From assembly GCF_027922145.1 (NCBI RefSeq), contig NZ_BSFC01000006.1:1-55815 (forward strand): DNA of 55,815 nt, read 5' to 3'. Below are positions 51,922 through 55,815 of this stretch, piece by piece. The DNA is from Novosphingobium resinovorum (GTDB lineage Bacteria; Pseudomonadota; Alphaproteobacteria; Sphingomonadales; Sphingomonadaceae). The position numbers were made by a program, and so were the translations under genes. Under the pieces are notes generated by a model. It made no database searches, was not told the origin of the DNA, and was given only the letters and a program-made list of their open reading frames with translations. The stretch's first letter is position 1; each line of letters opens with the position of its first letter.

Positions 51922-54392
51922 ACGCCCTATCCCATCGAATCGCCGCACCTGCACTGTGGGGCGTGTGCCTGTCGGCGAGCATCGCCGGAGCGCTGCTGCT
52001 CAACGGCTATTACGCCTTCGTCATTGGCCAGATCGCGCTGCTGGCAATCGCCGGCATCGGCCTCAACGTGCTGATCGGGCTGAGCGGCCAGTTCAGCTTC
52101 GGGCATGCCGCATTCTACGCCATCGGTGCCTACGCGGTGGCGATCTGCACCTCTCACGGCTATCTGCCGTTCTGGCTGGCATGCCCGCTGGGCGTAGCCA
52201 TTGCGGTCGGCATCGGCGCTCTCCTCGCCTTGCCCGCTTTGCGAGTCAAAGGGCCCTACCTTGCCATGGTGACCATCGCTTTCGGCCTGGTGGTGGAGCA
52301 GACGCTGGTGGAAGCCGAAAGCCTGACCGGCGGCCAGAGCGGCATCCTGCAAATCCCGCCGCTGTCGCTGGCCGGGATCGTGTTGGGCGACCGGGCCATG
52401 GCGATCGCGGCCATCGCGGCGGCAACGCTGGTGATGGCGGCCTATCACATGCTGTCGGCCAACGGCTGGGGGCAGGCGATGCGCGCGGTTCGCGATTCCG
52501 AGAACGCTGCCGCCTCCATCGGCATTTCTCCGACGCGCACACGCATCGTCGCCTTCATGGTCTCGGCCGGGTGCTGCGCGCTAGCGGGCGGGCTGTCGGC
52601 GCCGCTCAACAGTTTCGTGACGCCGCAGTCCTTCGGCCTCAACTTCTCGATCCTGCTGGTGCTGACGGTGGTGATCGGCGGCATCGGATCGCGGCCCGGC
52701 CCGGTGGTTGGGGCGATCGTCATCGGCGTGCTGCCGGAACTGCTGTCTTCTTTCGAGGCCTATCGCATCCTTGCCTATGCGGCGCTGGTACTACTGGTGC
52801 TGTGGATAGCTCCCGGCGGCATTGCCGGAATGCTGCGCCTGCCTGAGGCAGACAGCGCTGCCCCCCAAGAGGATGCCGCTGCTATTGCCTCGCTTCTGGC
52901 GAAACGCCGCCGCAATACCCTGTCGGGGCGCGGCCTCGGTATCCGGTTTGGTGGCGTGCGCGCGATCGGCGATCTCGACATCGCAATCCCGGCTGGGAGC
53001 GTGACGGCGCTGATCGGCCCGAACGGTGCCGGGAAATCGACTGTCATCAACATCCTGAGCGGCTTCTATCGCTCCGATGAAGGGGAGCGTCTGGTCGGAG
53101 ACACTCCATTGGCCGCTGGCAAGCCGTGGCTTTCGGCGCGGGTCGGCATTGCGCGCACCTACCAGACCTCTGCCCTGTTCGACAGCATGAGCGTGGAGGA
53201 CAACGTCCTGCTCGCCATGCGCAAGGGACAGCCCGGCATGCTTTACGGGGCCGCCCTGAACCGCAGCCCCAAGGATGTGCACCATGCGCGCACCTTGCTG
53301 CGGGCCTGCGGCTTTGCCGGGCCGCCATCGACCCGCTGCAGCGCTCTGGCACACGTCGACCGGAGGCTGGTAGAAATCGCGCGCGCGCTCGCGACGGACC
53401 CGGACGCCCTGCTCCTCGACGAACCGGCAGCTGGGCTTTCCCAGACTGAGAAACGGGTGCTCGGCGACCTGCTGCGGCAGATCGCCGAGGCAGGTATCGG
53501 TGTCGGCCTGGTGGAGCATGACATGGGCCTTGTAATGGGCGTGTCGGACCGCGTTGCGGTCCTGCGCACCGGCGAGCTTATCGCACAGGGCAGCCCGGCC
53601 GAAGTTCAGGCGGACCCGCTGGTGCGCGAGGCCTACCTTGGCGAAAGGCGCATGGGCGGGCAGGCCGTGGCCATCGCCAAAGGCGGCGAACCCTGCCTTG
53701 CCGCCTACGCGCTGAATGCAGGCTACGGCGCCATCGACGTGCTGCACGGCATCGACATCGAGGTACGTCCCGGCGAAGCCGTAGCCCTGCTGGGCGCGAA
53801 CGGCGCTGGCAAGTCCACGCTGATGCGCATTCTCTCCGGTCTGATGGAACCGGGTTCAGGGCACCTCAGACTGGAAGGTACGCAGATCACGGCACAGGAT
53901 GCGCCCGCTCGCGTGCGTCAGGGGCTGGCACTCGTCCCGGAAGGGCGGCAGGTCTTTCCCGAGCTTTCGGTATTCGACAATCTGCGTCTGGGTGCTTATG
54001 TGCGACCCAAGGATGCGGCGGCCCGCATGTCCTCGATTCTGGAGCGTTTCCCGCGCCTTGCCAACATGCAGCAGCGCCGGGCGGGGCTGCTCTCTGGCGG
54101 TGAGCAGCAAATGCTGGCGATCGGCCGGGCACTCATGTCCTCGCCCCATATCCTGCTACTGGACGAGCCTTCACTGGGCCTGTCCCCGCAGATGACATCG
54201 GACCTGTTCGATCAATTAACGCTGCTTCGAGATGAAGGCATGGCGATGCTCATCGTCGATCAGATGGCCGATTTGGCACTTAACCTTTCCAGCCGTGCCT
54301 ATGTTCTAAGAAGCGGACGAATTCTGGCGACGGGTCCGTCTGGCGTTATGATGTCGAGCGAAAATCTCGAAGCCTTGTATCTGGGCAATTGA
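51918..54392 (+). CDS. LivM-LivG-LivF triple fusion: permease plus two ATPases
   Basis: An 824-residue protein joining three usually separate subunits. Residues 1-310 are a LivM-type permease (GLSGQFSFGHAAFYAIGAYA, VLTVVIGGIGSRPGPVVGA). Residues 335-575 are a LivG-type ATPase with Walker A GPNGAGKST (367-375), Walker B LLLDEP (498-503) and H-loop LVEHD. Residues 590-824 are a LivF-type ATPase with GANGAGKST (626-634), signature LSGGEQQ (725-731) and LLLDEP (746-751). In the LivG part the signature region reads LAHVDRRLVEIARAL, so the usual LAYGDQ glycine is a valine. No stop or frameshift separates the modules. Confidence 0.92.
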   Translation: MNALSHRIAAPALWGVCLSASIAGALLLNGYYAFVIGQIALLAIAGIGLNVLIGLSGQFSFGHAAFYAIGAYAVAICTSHGYLPFWLACPLGVAIAVGIGALLALPALRVKGPYLAMVTIAFGLVVEQTLVEAESLTGGQSGILQIPPLSLAGIVLGDRAMAIAAIAAATLVMAAYHMLSANGWGQAMRAVRDSENAAASIGISPTRTRIVAFMVSAGCCALAGGLSAPLNSFVTPQSFGLNFSILLVLTVVIGGIGSRPGPVVGAIVIGVLPELLSSFEAYRILAYAALVLLVLWIAPGGIAGMLRLPEADSAAPQEDAAAIASLLAKRRRNTLSGRGLGIRFGGVRAIGDLDIAIPAGSVTALIGPNGAGKSTVINILSGFYRSDEGERLVGDTPLAAGKPWLSARVGIARTYQTSALFDSMSVEDNVLLAMRKGQPGMLYGAALNRSPKDVHHARTLLRACGFAGPPSTRCSALAHVDRRLVEIARALATDPDALLLDEPAAGLSQTEKRVLGDLLRQIAEAGIGVGLVEHDMGLVMGVSDRVAVLRTGELIAQGSPAEVQADPLVREAYLGERRMGGQAVAIAKGGEPCLAAYALNAGYGAIDVLHGIDIEVRPGEAVALLGANGAGKSTLMRILSGLMEPGSGHLRLEGTQITAQDAPARVRQGLALVPEGRQVFPELSVFDNLRLGAYVRPKDAAARMSSILERFPRLANMQQRRAGLLSGGEQQMLAIGRALMSSPHILLLDEPSLGLSPQMTSDLFDQLTLLRDEGMAMLIVDQMADLALNLSSRAYVLRSGRILATGPSGVMMSSENLEALYLGN

Positions 54393-54401
54393 GCTCGCGC
54401 A

Positions 54402-54735
54402 CTAGTCGATGCCATAGACTGGCACGGCAACATCCAGCATCGGCGGGCGTGGAAAACGCTGGCAATCAAATCGAGCGATTTGCTGCACCACCGGCAGCAT
54501 CTGGCGGTCAGCGGCGATGGGCCTAATGCTATTGCCTCTGCGTTCGAACATGGAGGCTCCTTGCCGTTCTTCGATGTCACGGATACATTAGCTTACGGCG
54601 CCGTGCGTAATCCCCAATTCCTAGACGGCGCGCGAGAAGCTGTGAGTCACCGTTTCATCAGTGATATCGATGGGCCCATTCATCTCGAACATCCCGAGCC
54701 GCGAAAGGCTGGTATGAACAGCCCAGTGAATATCA
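54402..54735 (-). pseudogene. LysR-type regulator relic (helix-turn-helix only)
   Basis: One minus-strand frame reads HSFSRAV, a stop, ELGITHGAVS, a stop, then CIRDIEERQGASMFERRGNS and IRPIAADRQMLPVVQQIA. This matches a LysR winged helix (SFSRAAEELGITHGAVSRxIRxLEExxGxxLFERRG). Two in-frame stops and the absence of an effector domain make it a relic. The last 20 codons before TAG are unrelated. Confidence 0.7.
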
Positions 54736-54904
54736 TGCTATAATCACCCGACGTCCGGAATCGCCTGCCTCGCGCTCGGAAGCAGACCGTGCACAAAGTC
54801 CCATCTGCTGCCAGCGGCTTCAGGATTTTTATCGTGTTGCCTGGCTCAGATTTGGTTCTTCATTCCACTCAAGGGCCATTGCGCTCGTGCCAGAGCGGGC
54901 ATCA

Positions 54905-55247
54905 CCTTAATCGGCCCGAGCATGCGCCTGAGTTTTCATCGTCCCCTTTGTGCAGCGTGATGCCGTTAAAGCGTAGTAGCTTATCGACGTGTGCGATGTC
55001 TTCCTGATCGCGGGATATGCGATCGAGGTTTCTACACAGCATGTCGAACTGCCCTGCCCTGGTATCAGCCAGAAGCTGCAGCAGGCCTGTTCGCCCCGCA
55101 TGCTCGCGCCTCGTCGTGATAATAAGCGACGATCTCCCAGCGTTCGCGTGCTGCAAGTTCCCGACAGACCAGCAACTGGTCGTCGATGGAATGCACATTC
55201 TGCAGATCGGATGAGTAGCGGGCGTAGAGAGCCGCTTTGAGCATCAA
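54905..55247 (-). pseudogene. Serine recombinase (resolvase/invertase) relic
   Basis: The first frame reads MLKAALYARYSSDLQN, with the catalytic Ser region, then HSIDDQLLVCRELAARERWE and IVAYYHDEA. The protein continues in a shifted frame with GRTGLLQLLADTRAGQFDML and NLDRISRDQEDIAHVDKLLR. The recombinase DNA-binding half is absent. It is a frame-shifted, truncated relic of a large serine recombinase, likely from an integrated element. The 160 bp between it and the LysR relic hold nothing I recognise. Confidence 0.82.
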
Positions 55248-55342
55248 GGGTCCGGCGGCGAGGGCCGACGCTTCTGGAAGTAACTATGCAAAAAATCATT
55301 TTTTTTCGAGATTTTACCTATCTCCGCGAGGAGAAGCGGAAG

Positions 55343-55479
55343 TTGGTTGCGGGGTGCGCCCCCGATTGAACCCAATAAGCCAAGTCATTGATTTTATTGA
55401 GACGAGGAATTTCCGCCCAAATAGACATCTCAGCAAGATTCTGATTTCTATAAGATTTTTAGGGAGTTTGGTTGCGGGG
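55343..55479. repeat. Direct repeat resembling a tRNA 3' end (possible att remnants)
   Basis: TTGGTTGCGGGG occurs at 55343-55354 and again at 55468-55479. On the minus strand the first copy reads CCCCGCAACCAA and is preceded by GGTTCAATC, resembling a T-loop plus CCA end. No complete tRNA fold can be drawn. The neighbouring recombinase relic makes an attachment-site origin plausible. Confidence 0.45.
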
Positions 55480-55815
55480 GCTCGCTTCCATCAATACTTG
55501 GCACCAAGCAGTCGCAGCCTAATTTCCACTAAATTTATGGCAACGAACCGACGTCGAGGAAGCAGAGGATGACGAGAAAATCGATAAGCGGGAAGCCAGC
55601 AAGACTGGCGGAGAGGGTGTCCGGCAAACTTCGCCGATAACCGTCTGGTTTATCAGCATTTTATACCTCTTTTAGTAATCCAACCCTGTTGGCAGCCCGG
55701 CTTGCAGATGCAAGTGACAGCAGGCTCGAAGAAGATAGGATCTTATCGAACAAATTCATACTAATTCTTTCAACTCCACCGTTGGGTCTGCCAATCTCAC
55801 TAGATCAGGCGATGA
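55480..55815. other. Lower-GC stretch without recognisable gene
   Basis: The end of the window is visibly richer in A and T than the rest and has only short frames, the best being 23 codons from an ATG at 55569. I see no RNA gene, repeat array or complete protein here. Confidence 0.55.

Noticed and set aside
55343..55372. A tRNA gene
   Set aside because: Only a T-loop-like and 3'-end-like piece can be seen; no acceptor, D or anticodon stems pair.

Overview
The window looks like a stretch of a high-GC alphaproteobacterial genome, most probably Sphingomonadales (Novosphingobium, Sphingobium or Sphingomonas). The signs are several large TonB-dependent receptors, P450s with a CYP101-like look, densely packed acyl-CoA catabolic genes, and short palindromic repeats of a type I associate with sphingomonads. 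The taxonomic call is inference from gene content and style.

Left edge (1-2971): a GH43 glycosidase whose C-terminus is frame-shifted at the window edge, a 25-bp perfect palindrome that duplicates its ribosome-binding site and start, a dead IS5-type transposase, and a scrambled relic joining a CoA-transferase fragment to a ferredoxin-reductase fragment.

Catabolic island (2983-34250): about 25 genes in short, mostly divergent operons. They encode two P450s, a TonB-dependent receptor, an aldehyde dehydrogenase, a Rieske oxygenase alpha subunit, four acyl-CoA dehydrogenases in one operon (two full-length, two short partner-type), a thiolase, several SDRs, a hotdog thioesterase, a DUF35 protein beside an Ltp2-like thiolase homologue, an acyl-CoA ligase, enoyl-CoA hydratases, a shortened FadB-like protein, an NMO-type flavoprotein, a GMC oxidoreductase, an FMN alpha-hydroxyacid dehydrogenase, an MFS transporter and one PcaR/PobR-like IclR regulator. 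The set fits import, hydroxylation, CoA activation and beta-oxidation or retro-aldol shortening of a branched or polycyclic isoprenoid or steroid-like compound; the substrate is not determined by the sequence. Nearly every promoter carries the same operator, two 15-bp pseudopalindromes (about GTKCGWTWWTCGCAC) whose starts are exactly 19 bp apart. I count eleven pairs, including one before the IclR gene itself. The four convergent gene ends in the island each hold the same 77-79 bp inverted repeat.

Middle (34251-42879): a broken MscS channel gene, then a tight four-gene operon (PhaC-like alpha/beta hydrolase, phosphate acyltransferase, acetate/butyrate kinase, FabI-like reductase), two exported proteins of little-known function, and an orphan RtcR-type sigma-54 activator with a clipped CARF domain next to an aldo/keto reductase relic.

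Second accessory cluster (42880-54392): a Tat-exported amidohydrolase, a large carboxypeptidase-regulatory-domain TonB receptor, a flavin reductase, a GntR/FCD regulator and a branched-chain-type ABC importer whose permease LivM and both ATPases are fused into one 824-residue protein. A 12-bp palindrome ATCGTNNACGAT occurs three times at its promoters and probably is the GntR operator.

Right edge (54393-55815): gene relics only: a LysR helix-turn-helix relic, a serine-recombinase relic and a direct repeat resembling a tRNA 3' end, consistent with the scar of an integrated element.
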